Shown here piece after piece: positions 1 to 8,266 of a DNA stretch of 64,000 nt. The translations under genes were made by a program, and so were the position numbers. The notes under the pieces were generated by a model. It was not told the DNA's origin and ran no database searches. It saw nothing but the letters and a program-made list of their open reading frames with translations. The stretch is from CAZGAQ01 sp964523405 (lineage in GTDB: Bacteria; Planctomycetota; Phycisphaerae; UBA1845; Fen-1342): positions 1 through 64,000 of the forward strand of contig CAZGAQ010000029.1 in the NCBI GenBank assembly GCA_964523405.1, read 5' to 3'. The stretch's first letter is position 1. Each line of letters begins with the position of its first letter.

Positions 1-965
1 GCTCCGGCACCGCCACCGCCGAGGCCGCCATCGTCGGCTGCAACCCGCCCGGCTCCAAGCTCTTGACCCTTGAAGGCGGCAAGTTCGGCGAGCGCTGGGG
101 TGAAATCGCCCAGCAGTTCGGCCTCGACGTCATCCGCCACAAGATCGAATGGGGCCAGGCCGCCACCGCCGAGATGGTGGCCGGCCTGCTCAAGCAGGAC
201 CCCAAGATCACCGCCGTGATGGTCGTCCACAGCGAGACCTCCACCGCGACCGCCTGCGACCTCAAGGCCATCGCCAAGGTCACCAACGATGCCGGCAAGC
301 TGCTCCTGGCCGACTGCATCACTTCGGCCGGCGCTCTGCCGCTCAAGCCCGACGAGTGGGGCGTGGACGTGGCCATCACCGGCGCCCAGAAAGCCCTGAT
401 GCTGCCCCCCGGCCTCGGCTTCCTGTCGGTCAGCCCGCGGGCCTGGGCCGCCATCGAGGGCAACAAGGCCCAGCACGCCTACTACCTGAACCTCAACAAG
501 GCGCACAAGTCGGCCAAGGAATCGGACACGCCGTTCACCCCGGCGCACCTGCTGGTCCGCGGCTTGGTCGTCGCCCTCAACCAACTGCTGGGCGAAGGCA
601 TGGAAAACGTGTGGAAGCGCGTGGCCGCCATGGCCGCCGCGACCCGCGCCGCGGGCGAAGCCATCGGCCTGAAGGTTTTCAGCAAGTCGCCGTCCGATTC
701 GGTGACCGCGCTGTGCCCGCCGGCCGGCATCACGGTCAAGGACCTCCGCAACGAGCTCGAGAAGCGCTACGGTATCGAGTCGGCGGGCGGCCAGGATTCG
801 CTCAAGGGCAAGATCATCCGCTTCGGCCACATGGGCTACGTGGACGAGATGGACACGCTGCTGGCCGTTGGGGCGCTGGAACAGTGCCTCTACAAGATGG
901 GCCACAAGTTCCAACTCGGCGCCGGCGTGACCGCCGCCCAGAAGATCATCGCGGAACGGCTGTAG
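1..965 (+). CDS. Class V PLP-dependent aminotransferase (alanine-glyoxylate / serine-pyruvate type), 5' end missing
   Basis: The frame is open from the first base, so the start lies outside the window. The first visible residues SGTATAEAAIVG match the phosphate-binding Gly-rich turn of fold-type I class V aminotransferases. About 230 residues are visible after the in-frame TTG at 63, but it falls in the middle of the fold and is not the real start. The PLP lysine is predicted in TGAQKALM (Lys codon at 390-392), followed by the LPPGLGF stretch typical of alanine-glyoxylate, serine-glyoxylate and soluble-hydrogenase small-subunit relatives. The C-terminal small domain includes IIRFGHMGYVD, as in this family. 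Such enzymes move an amino group between small 2-oxo acids and amino acids in the cytoplasm; the exact substrate cannot be read from the sequence. Confidence 0.88.
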   Translation, partial: SGTATAEAAIVGCNPPGSKLLTLEGGKFGERWGEIAQQFGLDVIRHKIEWGQAATAEMVAGLLKQDPKITAVMVVHSETSTATACDLKAIAKVTNDAGKLLLADCITSAGALPLKPDEWGVDVAITGAQKALMLPPGLGFLSVSPRAWAAIEGNKAQHAYYLNLNKAHKSAKESDTPFTPAHLLVRGLVVALNQLLGEGMENVWKRVAAMAAATRAAGEAIGLKVFSKSPSDSVTALCPPAGITVKDLRNELEKRYGIESAGGQDSLKGKIIRFGHMGYVDEMDTLLAVGALEQCLYKMGHKFQLGAGVTAAQKIIAERL

Positions 966-972
966 CCGCGTA

Positions 973-1020
973 ACGTCAGGCCTCCGCCTGCCCCGAACGA
1001 TCGTGAGGGGTGCCTGACGT
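973..1020. repeat. Dispersed hairpin repeat, copy 1
   Basis: Nine-base perfect arms ACGTCAGGC (973-981) and GCCTGACGT (1012-1020) flank a C-rich then G-rich core containing CTGCCCCGAACGA. A related copy, with the same core but degenerate arms, lies at 8114-8160. Both copies sit in intergenic DNA just beyond the 3' end of a gene. The pattern is that of a short non-coding dispersed repeat able to fold as RNA or extrude as DNA. Confidence 0.7.
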
Positions 1021-1054
1021 CTTCCGTATAGCGGCACGACTGGCAGGCACGATT

Positions 1055-1151
1055 CACCCCGCAAGGGGTGCAGGACGGTAGCCACGGGTGGAGCGCAGCG
1101 ACACCCGTGGTCGCCGTCCTCTTTCTTTGCTTCCGCACGCCAACGGCGTGC
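1055..1151. repeat. Cluster of three hairpins with shared GCAGGACG tails
   Basis: Three successive inverted repeats occur. CACCCC-GCAA-GGGGTG (1055-1070) would be capped by a GNRA tetraloop. CCACGGGTG/CACCCGTGG (1082-1090 and 1102-1110) is perfect over 9 bases. GCACGCC-AAC-GGCGTGC (1135-1151) is perfect over 7. The first and third are each followed directly by GCAGGACG. The combination looks like a composite small repeat cassette rather than a simple terminator. Confidence 0.65.
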
Positions 1152-1328
1152 AGGACGACCGTCGCACGCAGTCGCGTCGAACGCGGAGTAGCATCAGACG
1201 TCCACGCCTGACGATCTATCGCCAGCGCCGGCCGTCCGCATCCGAATGGGGCGCTCGTCCGGGTTGAGATCGGCACGAAGCGGTCCTCTCCCGTTGACAT
1301 CGCGTGTGTCCTCGGATTCGCTTTGTAG

Positions 1329-2279
1329 TCAGCTCGATTCGGCGAATCCGATCGAGTTCAGGATGAGGAGGCGAGCCAGGTTCTGGGCATTTGCCACGTC
1401 ATAGGCCGATATCAGCTCCACGAGTTCGTCTACTCGGTGGGCGCTCACTTTGCTTCGCAGCCAACTCAGGCTGCTGATGGCGTCGACGACTCTGACCTCG
1501 CAATCGCGAACCCGCCCGTGCGCCCATATCTGCATGCCTTGTGTACGCGCCGGGCGCTTCGTCTCGATCCTGGTCTTCCCCCCGCGGACCATCCACATGA
1601 TGGTTCTGTCGCTGGCGATGCCTACCTTTTCGAGGCGTTCCTCCAAGTCATGGAGGACCGCTGGATTCCATTCGTTCCCAATCATTGACGGGTTCTTGTC
1701 GGATGCGCGCACTTCGAGCCCGAGCTGTTCCACGATTGCGTAGCTGGTCACCACTGAGTATGCGAAACGCACATGGTCGTTCGGGAACGGTGAACGGTGC
1801 CTGTGTGGGTACATCCGCGGTTCCAGGTCCACTAGCGCGTTGGCGTGCAGGCGACGACTCAGCCCATACAGAGCCGCTGCGTAAACCCAGTTTCGTCGCC
1901 GCGAGGCCTTTGCCGCCATAGCACAGGCCGTAGGGAATCCCATCGCCTGTACTGACCATTCGGCGGGTTGTTCCGAGGCCGCGTCCGCCGCCTCTGTCTC
2001 GTTCTCGTCGCGCAGTGCTAGTTCACGTGGGATTATGTCAGGCTCGGCATTGCCGACATCGTACATTGTCTTGATCAGGTCGAAGGCTCGTTGCGCAGAC
2101 CTGTCGCCTAGAGCAACGATGACGACCTCGCGCTGGTCCGGCACGTCACGTCTGCGGCGCGCCCAGCGCACTCCATCAAGTGTGGCAGTCCATCCCCGAC
2201 CCCTCCAGGGCCCCCCTTGGCACTCGTCGCGCGTGAGTGTGAGCAAGCCCGTACGATATCGGTGGTGCATCGTGCCCAT
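1329..2279 (-). CDS. Hypothetical protein, lower-GC orphan
   Basis: I do not recognise this 316-residue protein. It has no signal peptide and no clear membrane segment. A strongly basic N-terminal part (residues about 25-50) precedes mixed helical sequence with many Trp, Arg and Glu residues. The C-terminal third (LSWLRSKVSAHRVDELVELI and onward) reads as amphipathic helices. The DNA is visibly less GC-rich and its codon choice less biased than the neighbours', which suggests a later arrival. The ATG at 2279 has a weak GAGGG just upstream; an ATG three codons later is also possible. The gene is convergent with the aminotransferase and lies 72 bases downstream of the C25 protease on the same strand. 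Function unknown. Confidence 0.6.
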   Translation of the reverse strand: MGTMHHRYRTGLLTLTRDECQGGPWRGRGWTATLDGVRWARRRRDVPDQREVVIVALGDRSAQRAFDLIKTMYDVGNAEPDIIPRELALRDENETEAADAASEQPAEWSVQAMGFPTACAMAAKASRRRNWVYAAALYGLSRRLHANALVDLEPRMYPHRHRSPFPNDHVRFAYSVVTSYAIVEQLGLEVRASDKNPSMIGNEWNPAVLHDLEERLEKVGIASDRTIMWMVRGGKTRIETKRPARTQGMQIWAHGRVRDCEVRVVDAISSLSWLRSKVSAHRVDELVELISAYDVANAQNLARLLILNSIGFAESS

Positions 2280-2351
2280 GTCCCTCTCGCTGTACGTCGT
2301 TGCCGTGTTGCGCGTACCGGTACACTCTACCTCCGGCGCCGGTTGTGCTGC

Positions 2352-3665
2352 CTACATCCCCGGTCCGCCCATTACCCCCGGCCACAGCGTCAAGTCACCC
2401 GCATCCACCGTCGGCCCGCCCGCCAGGTTCCCCGTCCCGCATTCCCCCAGCGCCGTGCACTGACAGCAGCCCTGCAGCGCCGCGTAGTCGGCCATGTCGA
2501 CGTCCCCGTCGTCATCGTAGTCGCCGTCGCCCACGCTCAGGTGCGGGAGCCGCAGCGCCGGATCGCCCAAGAGCACGTACATCTCGAAGAAGTCGCGCGT
2601 GTCCGGGTTGCTCGGCCCGAAGGCCGGGTCCGCGTACAGTCGCGCCAGGACGCTCTGCCACGCCGGCCCCACCTCCCACACCCCGTCCGCCAGCATTGCC
2701 TGATAGAAGAACTTCTCCATCTTCTGCGGCCCCGCCCAGCCCGTCGGCATGATCGTCGTCGCCGAGATGTACACGGCCGATCCCTTGTTCGCCTGCCGCA
2801 GCCAGTACTCGCCGAAACACTCGCCGTAGCTCCAACTGAAGCACGCCGACCCGCACGACATGCCCAGCACCACCCCGTACAGCCCGGCGTTGTGCAGTGC
2901 CTGCACGTTCGTCGAGTTGAATGCCGGATTCCACCAACCGCTGAACCCGCTGTGCCCCATGTACGTCGCGAAGAGCGTACCCGCGTTCACGGCCGCCGCG
3001 ATCTGCGCCGTCGTGCCGCCCTGCGTGGCGTAAACGCGCTGCGCGCTGAAACCCGCTGGCGTCAGATAGGTCGCAATCACCCAGTCGTGCGTTGCGTTCG
3101 CATTGGCCGTCGTGTCGTCCGTGGCCACGAACACCGCCCGCTGTGCATAGCTGGGGTCTGTGAACGCGCCGCTCTCGACCAGCAGCGTCTTGGTCACCAC
3201 CGTGTCCAGCTCCGCGGCCGTATCGACCGGGATGCGCCCCAGCGCGACGTCTGGGACCCAGTCGCCCGTCGGTCCGTAGCACGCGTACGGCAGATCCGTC
3301 GGCGACCCGTGCGCCCCACCGCCCAGCCAGTGGGGGATCGTTGTGCCTGTGGCTGGCGCCGTATCGCTGTCACTGTCACCCACGATCAGCACGTAGCCCA
3401 CCTTCGTTGGGTCATGCCAGTTCGCGATCTGGGCCTGGATGACCGCCCTGGCCGTCCCGACCGGGACGTCATACAGTGTCACATCCAGCCCCGCCGCCCG
3501 CCGCGCGTCCGCCAGCCGTGTCAGGGCCGGCGTGCTCGCGAAATCGTGCGCGGCCACGATCAGGTACCGTCCCGTCCGCGCCTGCGCCGTACCCGCGGCC
3601 AGGACCACCACCGCCAACTCAACCACGGCGCGAACCCCCGACATCCCCAGCGCACGATTCATCAT
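2352..3665 (-). CDS. Secreted C25 (gingipain-type) cysteine peptidase with dockerin-like tail
   Basis: A 437-residue exported protein. A signal peptide (hydrophobic stretch about residues 11-27, ending AGTAQA) leads into a caspase-like fold of peptidase family C25. The catalytic pair is predicted as His238 in YMGHSGFSGWW and Cys271 in GMSCGSACF; the spacing and surroundings fit gingipain-type domains. Upstream LIVGDSDSDTAP and DVALGRIPVDT are the usual family landmarks. The last 60 residues carry a calcium-loop-like GDYDDDGDVDMADYAAL and a second DAGDLTLW, a dockerin-like or type-I-repeat tail common in secreted planctomycete proteins. It probably acts as a cell-surface or extracellular protease, perhaps in processing exported proteins. 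No propeptide of gingipain size is present, so activation may differ. Confidence 0.82.
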   Translation of the reverse strand: MMNRALGMSGVRAVVELAVVVLAAGTAQARTGRYLIVAAHDFASTPALTRLADARRAAGLDVTLYDVPVGTARAVIQAQIANWHDPTKVGYVLIVGDSDSDTAPATGTTIPHWLGGGAHGSPTDLPYACYGPTGDWVPDVALGRIPVDTAAELDTVVTKTLLVESGAFTDPSYAQRAVFVATDDTTANANATHDWVIATYLTPAGFSAQRVYATQGGTTAQIAAAVNAGTLFATYMGHSGFSGWWNPAFNSTNVQALHNAGLYGVVLGMSCGSACFSWSYGECFGEYWLRQANKGSAVYISATTIMPTGWAGPQKMEKFFYQAMLADGVWEVGPAWQSVLARLYADPAFGPSNPDTRDFFEMYVLLGDPALRLPHLSVGDGDYDDDGDVDMADYAALQGCCQCTALGECGTGNLAGGPTVDAGDLTLWPGVMGGPGM

Positions 3666-3973
3666 GCTGCATTCTCCTTCCCGGCTTCGGGCTTACTGGC
3701 CAAAGCTGCACTACCCCGAGTGCATCGCCATTGTACCACGCCCCGTCGGCGTTTGATCCCCCCAATCGGCGCACCCACCCTGGCCGCGCGGGCGCAGCGC
3801 CCCCCTCCGGGCCTCTTCGGCCTGTTGCTCCTGGCCGGCCGCCGCCATGCCCCACGTTGCCACTTGCGCTTGCCGCGCCGGTAGGGGGGCGACTAAGCTG
3901 ATGCCAGCGGCGCGCGTGTCACCTGTCCCGGGGCCGGTGACCGTCGGCCGGCCCACGTCCACGAGGTAGTTCG
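3666..3973. other. Intergenic spacer between divergent genes
   Basis: About 300 bases separate the divergent C25 protease and pilT genes. Both promoters should lie here. I see no convincing sigma-70 pair, repeat or small gene. A CTCGATC-type ribosome-binding signal is not obvious upstream of pilT either. Confidence 0.5.
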
Positions 3974-5110
3974 ATGAGTGAAATGCCAACCTCGATCATT
4001 CCGCTGTTGGAGAACATGGCGCCGCTCGGGGCGAGCGACCTCCACCTGAAAACAGGTACCCCGCCCGCCTACCGCATCGCCGGCGACCTGCGGCGCACGG
4101 CCCTGCCGACGATCACGGTCAATTCGCGCGTCATCGAGAAGCTCATGGACCCCATTATCCCGCCGCACCGCAAGGCCATCTGGGAGGAGAAGGGGGGGCT
4201 GGACTTCGCCTATCTCTTGCCCGGCGGCGACCGCTTCCGCATCAACATCATGCGCTCGTGCGACCAGATGCACGCCTCGATCCGGCGCGTGAAGGGCACC
4301 ATCCCCAGCTTCGAGGAACTGCGCCTGCCGCCGGTCTATCGCAAGCTTTCCGAGGAGACCGGCGAGGGCATCGTCATCGTCTGCGGCGTCACTGGCTGCG
4401 GGAAGAGCACGACCCAGGCCGCCATGATCGACCACATCAACGAGACTCAGCCGGTCAACATCATCAGCATCGAGGACCCGATCGAGTACACGTTCAAGCC
4501 CAAGAAGGCCATCGTCAGCCAGCGCGAGATCGGCCTGGATGTGCCCACCTTTGCCGACGCCCTGCGCGGCGCGGTTCGCCAGGATCCGGATGTGATCTTC
4601 ATCGGCGAAATGCGCGACCGCGAGACCCTCCTGGCCGCGCTGCAGGCCGCCGAGACCGGTCACCTCGTGTTCTGCACGCTCCACACGGCCGATACCATGC
4701 AGTCCCTCGGCCGCATCCTGGAGTTCTTCCCCCCCGACCAGCACGCCTTCATCCGCAGCTCGCTCGCGAACACGCTCAAGGCGATCTGCGCCCAGCGGCT
4801 GATCCCGGCGATCGACCCGAAGGTCTCCCGTGTGCCGGCCTGCGAGGTCCTCCTCGGCGAGGGCATCGTCAAGGAGAAGATCCGCGATGGCGAGGACACG
4901 GACCTGCCCGAGATCATCGCCGGGTCGGTCGAGCAGGGCATGCGCAGTTTCACGATCTCGCTCGCGGAGCTGATCGAGCAGGGCCTGGTGTACATGGACG
5001 TGGCGATGGAATACGCCCCGAACCGCGACGCGCTCAAGGGCATTATGCAGGGCATCAAGACCTCCGCCCAGACGCTCGTCCACCGCGTCAAGCGCACCGG
5101 TACCTCGTAA
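3974..5110 (+). CDS. pilT: Type IV pilus retraction ATPase PilT-like
   Basis: A 378-residue secretion ATPase of the PilT/GspE superfamily, the usual length for PilT. Residues about 1-115 form the PAS-like N-terminal domain with the family phrase GASDLHLKTGTPP. The RecA-like core carries Walker A GVTGCGKST (138-146), the Asp box IISIEDPIEYTF, Walker B VIFIGEMRDRET and the His box TGHLVFCTLHTAD. PilT hexamers power retraction of type IV pili at the inner membrane and so twitching motility, surface sensing and DNA uptake. The C-terminal region carries an extra YAPNRDALKGIMQG stretch in place of the AIRNLIREGK peptide of model PilT, so a PilU-like or lineage-specific role is possible. No other pilus gene is in the window. 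Confidence 0.85.
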   Translation: MSEMPTSIIPLLENMAPLGASDLHLKTGTPPAYRIAGDLRRTALPTITVNSRVIEKLMDPIIPPHRKAIWEEKGGLDFAYLLPGGDRFRINIMRSCDQMHASIRRVKGTIPSFEELRLPPVYRKLSEETGEGIVIVCGVTGCGKSTTQAAMIDHINETQPVNIISIEDPIEYTFKPKKAIVSQREIGLDVPTFADALRGAVRQDPDVIFIGEMRDRETLLAALQAAETGHLVFCTLHTADTMQSLGRILEFFPPDQHAFIRSSLANTLKAICAQRLIPAIDPKVSRVPACEVLLGEGIVKEKIRDGEDTDLPEIIAGSVEQGMRSFTISLAELIEQGLVYMDVAMEYAPNRDALKGIMQGIKTSAQTLVHRVKRTGTS

Positions 5111-5209
5111 TGCCTGCTACGCCCACGCCCGCTTCGCTCTGTGGACGTAGGGTCCGCTGTGCGGACCGGTCGACTCGTTGATCTTCGCCTCCAGCCCCGA
5201 GGAGCCCGC

Positions 5210-6727
5210 ATGTCCCCGTCCACCGACGCCGCGCCCGCGCAGTACGCCCCCCCGCGCCCACGCCGCTTCCCCTGGACCTTCTGGAACTGCAACCTCATCG
5301 AGATGTGGGAGCGATTGGCGTACTATACGCTCCGCCCCGTGGCGCCCATCTACATCATGCAGGCGACGGAGCCGGGCGGCCTGCACTTGACCGCCAGTGA
5401 CAAGGGTTTCATCTACATGTGGTGGGCGATCTGCCAGTCGTTCCTCCCCATGGTCACCGGCGGGTATGCCGACCGCTACGGCTATAAGCGCACTCTGTTC
5501 TTCTCCATCACCATGAACGTGCTGGGTTACCTGATTATGGCCGGCACGCACAGCTTCGCAGGCTTCCTAATCGGCATCCTCGTCCTGGCCACGGGCACCG
5601 CTTTCTTCAAGCCCAGCCTGCAGGCCACGTTGGCCCACAACCTCACGCCGGCCAACTCCTCCATAGGCTGGGGCATCTTCTACTGGGTCGTCAACATCGG
5701 CTCGGTCATCGGCCACTACGTCTCTCCTTTCCTGCTCGGCACGGCGCATACGGCCGGCAGTTGGCGGACGCTCTTCCTGGCCTGCGCCGGCTTCATGGCC
5801 GTCAACTACCTGCTGCTGCTCACGTACAAGGATGTCCCCTCGGGCGCCAGTCAGACCGAAAGTCCCCTGGCCGTGCTGAAACGCACGCTGCGCAACGTCG
5901 TCGAGCCGCGCCTGGCCACCTGGCTCCTCATCATGTCCTGCTTCTGGCTGATGATGTACCAGCTCTGGGACCTGCAGCCGAACTTCATCGAGGACTGGGT
6001 CGACAGCCGCATGATCGCCGCCCACGTGCCCTTCAACGTCATGCGCGAGGTCGGCCCCGACGGCGCCTGGCGCGTGCCGCAGCAGGTTCTCATCTCACTG
6101 AACTCCATGCTGATCGTCGCCCTGATGGTCCCGGTCTCCTGGATCGTGCGTCCGATGCGCACGTTGTCCGCGATGGTGATCGGCATGCTCGTCGCGACCG
6201 CCGGTCTGCTCGTGGCCGGCCTGACCGGTAACGGCTGGGTCCTCCTGCTGGGCATCCTGCTCTTCTCTCTCGGCGAGATGCTGACCGGCCCGAAGAAGAG
6301 CGAGTATCTAGGTCTCATCGCCCCGCCCGGAAAGAAAGGTCTGTACCTGGGCTACGTGAACATCCCCGTCGGCATCGGCGTCGGCACCGGCTCGTATATT
6401 GCCGGCTACGTGTACGGCCACTTCGGCGAAAAAGCTACGCTCGCGCTGAAGTACCTCGCCGAGCGGACGCCATTCGGCGCCGGCAAGGGCTGGAACGGCA
6501 GCGTGGCGACGCTTGAGGGCGCGCTGGGAGTCAAACGCAGTGCGGCCATGGCCACGCTGCAGGAGGTCACGGGCCTGGACCCGGAGGCCGCCACGCGGCT
6601 CTTGTGGGAAACATACCATCCGCAGTATTCCGTCTGGCTGCCCTTCGCTGCCATCGGCGTCGTGGCCACCATTGCCCTCGCCATCTTCGGCCAAATGGCC
6701 AAACGCTGGAAGGACATGGACGCGTAG
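5210..6727 (+). CDS. Major facilitator transporter, POT/PTR-like
   Basis: A 505-residue membrane protein with about 12-14 hydrophobic segments. The ATG at 5210 is chosen because GAGGAG lies six bases upstream; an in-frame start at 5141 has no such signal. The N-terminus WNCNLIEMWERLAYYTLRPV resembles the ExxERFxYYG helix of proton-dependent oligopeptide transporters, and GGYADRYGYKRTLF is the loop 2-3 signature of the major facilitator family. The family ExxER motif appears as EMWER and is intact. Likely a proton-coupled importer of small peptides or related solutes in the inner membrane. A long insert (about residues 415-465) precedes the last helix. It sits 100 bases downstream of pilT on the same strand with no evident functional link. 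Confidence 0.8.
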   Translation: MSPSTDAAPAQYAPPRPRRFPWTFWNCNLIEMWERLAYYTLRPVAPIYIMQATEPGGLHLTASDKGFIYMWWAICQSFLPMVTGGYADRYGYKRTLFFSITMNVLGYLIMAGTHSFAGFLIGILVLATGTAFFKPSLQATLAHNLTPANSSIGWGIFYWVVNIGSVIGHYVSPFLLGTAHTAGSWRTLFLACAGFMAVNYLLLLTYKDVPSGASQTESPLAVLKRTLRNVVEPRLATWLLIMSCFWLMMYQLWDLQPNFIEDWVDSRMIAAHVPFNVMREVGPDGAWRVPQQVLISLNSMLIVALMVPVSWIVRPMRTLSAMVIGMLVATAGLLVAGLTGNGWVLLLGILLFSLGEMLTGPKKSEYLGLIAPPGKKGLYLGYVNIPVGIGVGTGSYIAGYVYGHFGEKATLALKYLAERTPFGAGKGWNGSVATLEGALGVKRSAAMATLQEVTGLDPEAATRLLWETYHPQYSVWLPFAAIGVVATIALAIFGQMAKRWKDMDA

Positions 6728-6776
6728 GCTCCGCCGCGCAAAACGCGGGCACGGCCCCGCGCGGTAACATGTCGCG

Positions 6777-7766
6777 ATGCCCCGCTGGCTCGTCCGCATC
6801 GTGCTCCGCCTTGGCGACTTCCATCGCCGCATGCTCGGCTTCTACTTTGCCCTTCTGGGCCCACGCCTCGCCTACGCCCTGACCGGCATGCTTGGCCGCC
6901 TTGTGTACCGTCTCCTCCCAGAACTCCAGCAGCGCTGCGTCGGCCAGTGCCGCGCCGCCCTCGCCGGCCGTGTCGACCCCGCGGACGTCCCGCGCATCGC
7001 CGCGCAGTCGTGGCTTCATCGCGTCTGGGGCCTCACCGACCTGGTCCTCGCCGAACGCCTCCTGCACCCCCGCACCTACGCCCGCTACGGCGGGTGCATC
7101 CCCGAGCCGCACCGGTCCGACTTGCTCGCCGCCCAACGCCGTGGCCAGCCCGCCATCCTCCTCACCGCCTACTACGGGCCCTTCGACCTCCTCCCCGTCT
7201 TCCTCGGCTTCAACGGCATCCGCGCCGCGGCCGTCTACCGCCCGCACGAGAACCCCGGCTACGATGCCTACCGTCGCCGCGTTCGCGCCCGTAGCGGCTG
7301 CGAGCTGGTGCCCATCGAGCAAGCGATCACGCGCCTGCCCCAAGTGCTCGACGCCGGTGGCTCCATTGCCGTCGTGGCCGACCACCACATGGAGCGGCGC
7401 GGTCTGCCGGTGACGTTTCTTGGTCTGCCGACGATGGCCGTCCGCACCGTCGGCATCCTCGCCGCCCGGCACCGCGCGGACGTCGTCGTCGCCGGGATCC
7501 GCCGCATCGGCCCGACGTTCCGCTTCGAAATCGTCATCATCGACGTCGCGAAATACCCCATCTGGGCCGACGAGCCCGACCCCGTGACCTACATCACGCA
7601 GCGCTATCTCCGCGGCCTGGAACGCCTCGTGCTACTCGATCCCACGCAGTACTCCTGGGCGCACGCCCGCTGGGGTGAGGATCTCGCGCGACAGCTCGCG
7701 GCCGGTGCCAGCCAAGTCTCAGCGGAATTGCCTCCCGCGCCGAGGGCCATTCCGCCGGGTGGCTGA
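6777..7766 (+). CDS. LpxL/HtrB-like acyltransferase with atypical active site
   Basis: A 329-residue protein of the lysophospholipid / lipid A lauroyl acyltransferase superfamily. Hydrophobic N-terminal helices (about 5-45) would anchor it in the inner membrane. The middle follows the LpxL pattern: PAILLTAYYGPFD, then AAAVYRPHENPGYDAYRRRVRARSG, then VVADHHMERRGLPVTFLG. In canonical members the first motif is HxGNWE with catalytic His and acidic residue; here the His position is Tyr132 and the acid is Asp137 (AYYGPFD). The later R, N and D/H positions look normal. It would be expected to transfer an acyl chain from acyl-ACP to a lipid or sugar-lipid acceptor, but the missing His makes activity uncertain. 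The start ATG follows the previous gene by about 50 bases. Confidence 0.75.
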   Translation: MPRWLVRIVLRLGDFHRRMLGFYFALLGPRLAYALTGMLGRLVYRLLPELQQRCVGQCRAALAGRVDPADVPRIAAQSWLHRVWGLTDLVLAERLLHPRTYARYGGCIPEPHRSDLLAAQRRGQPAILLTAYYGPFDLLPVFLGFNGIRAAAVYRPHENPGYDAYRRRVRARSGCELVPIEQAITRLPQVLDAGGSIAVVADHHMERRGLPVTFLGLPTMAVRTVGILAARHRADVVVAGIRRIGPTFRFEIVIIDVAKYPIWADEPDPVTYITQRYLRGLERLVLLDPTQYSWAHARWGEDLARQLAAGASQVSAELPPAPRAIPPGG

Positions 7767-7779
7767 GTACGGGCCGTCT

Positions 7780-8000
7780 CAGTCCAGCGTGTCGTCGGCA
7801 CCGCTGACTCCAGAGCCACAGGCTGCCGGACACGATGAAAGCCAGCAGTGACCCCCACGTCATGAGGATGCCGCGAAGCGGCGCACGGGGGGACAGGAAC
7901 AGGAAGGCGAGGGCCAGCACCGCGTAGCCCACTCGATGCTTGCGCCAGACGTACAGTGGTATGCTTGCGAGACCGTCGCCCGGTTGAGATAGGCGGCGCT
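7780..8000 (-). pseudogene. Possible remnant of a small membrane protein
   Basis: One minus-strand frame contains VGYAVLALAFLFL and GILMTWGSLLAFIVSGSLWLW, two well-formed hydrophobic helices joined by a basic turn (SPRAPLRG) and preceded by basic YVWRKHR. That composition is unlike the Arg/Pro-rich shadow frames in this genome and suggests real coding ancestry. The frame has no good start with a ribosome-binding site, and its 3' part runs antisense into the acyltransferase gene, so it is probably a decayed fragment or a very short membrane protein. Boundaries are approximate and the call is tentative. Confidence 0.3.
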
Positions 8001-8113
8001 CTTGCTTGCCATAGTCGGGGTCGTGACGGGCCGACGCCGCGGTTGGACGCGGACCCTGCCCAATCGTACCGCGGTTACCCAGCGCGGTTGCGCCAATGGC
8101 GCGTTGCCTCGTA

Positions 8114-8160
8114 GCGTTAGGCCTCTGCCTGCCCCGAACGAATCTGAGGGTACCTGACGC
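8114..8160. repeat. Dispersed hairpin repeat, copy 2
   Basis: Shares the core CTGCCCCGAACGA with the element at 973-1020. The arms GCGTTAGGC and ACCTGACGC pair imperfectly (about 7 of 9), as expected of a diverged copy. Two copies in 8 kb point to a family dispersed through the genome. Confidence 0.6.
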
Positions 8161-8266
8161 AGAATTCCTGTTCCCGAGCACCACCCCTGAAGCGAGATCA
8201 CTTTGTTGGGCAACAGGACGCAACCAGAATTCGTGCCCCGAAACCAGCGCTGCGCATTGCGGAACT

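Larger units (their letters stand above)
966..1328. other. Intergenic region rich in hairpins
   Basis: No credible gene lies between the aminotransferase stop and the end of the minus-strand orphan gene; the open frames here are arginine-rich shadows. The stretch is filled instead by several perfect or near-perfect inverted repeats, listed separately. The genes on its two sides converge, so some of these structures could end transcription, but none is followed by a clear T-run. Confidence 0.7.
7767..8266. other. Intergenic region with a repeat copy and a possible gene remnant
   Basis: This 500-base stretch lies between the acyltransferase and the sensor kinase, which converge. It contains a second copy of the 973-1020 hairpin repeat (8114-8160) and, on the minus strand, a short hydrophobic reading frame listed separately. 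I see no convincing complete gene and no clear terminator with a T-run. Confidence 0.55.

Noticed and set aside
149..973. Long plus-strand frame overlapping the aminotransferase
   Set aside because: Arg/Gly/His-rich shadow of the aminotransferase in another frame, with no protein-like pattern.
2217..3884. Long plus-strand frame of 555 codons
   Set aside because: Arg/Pro/Val-rich antisense shadow of the C25 protease gene.
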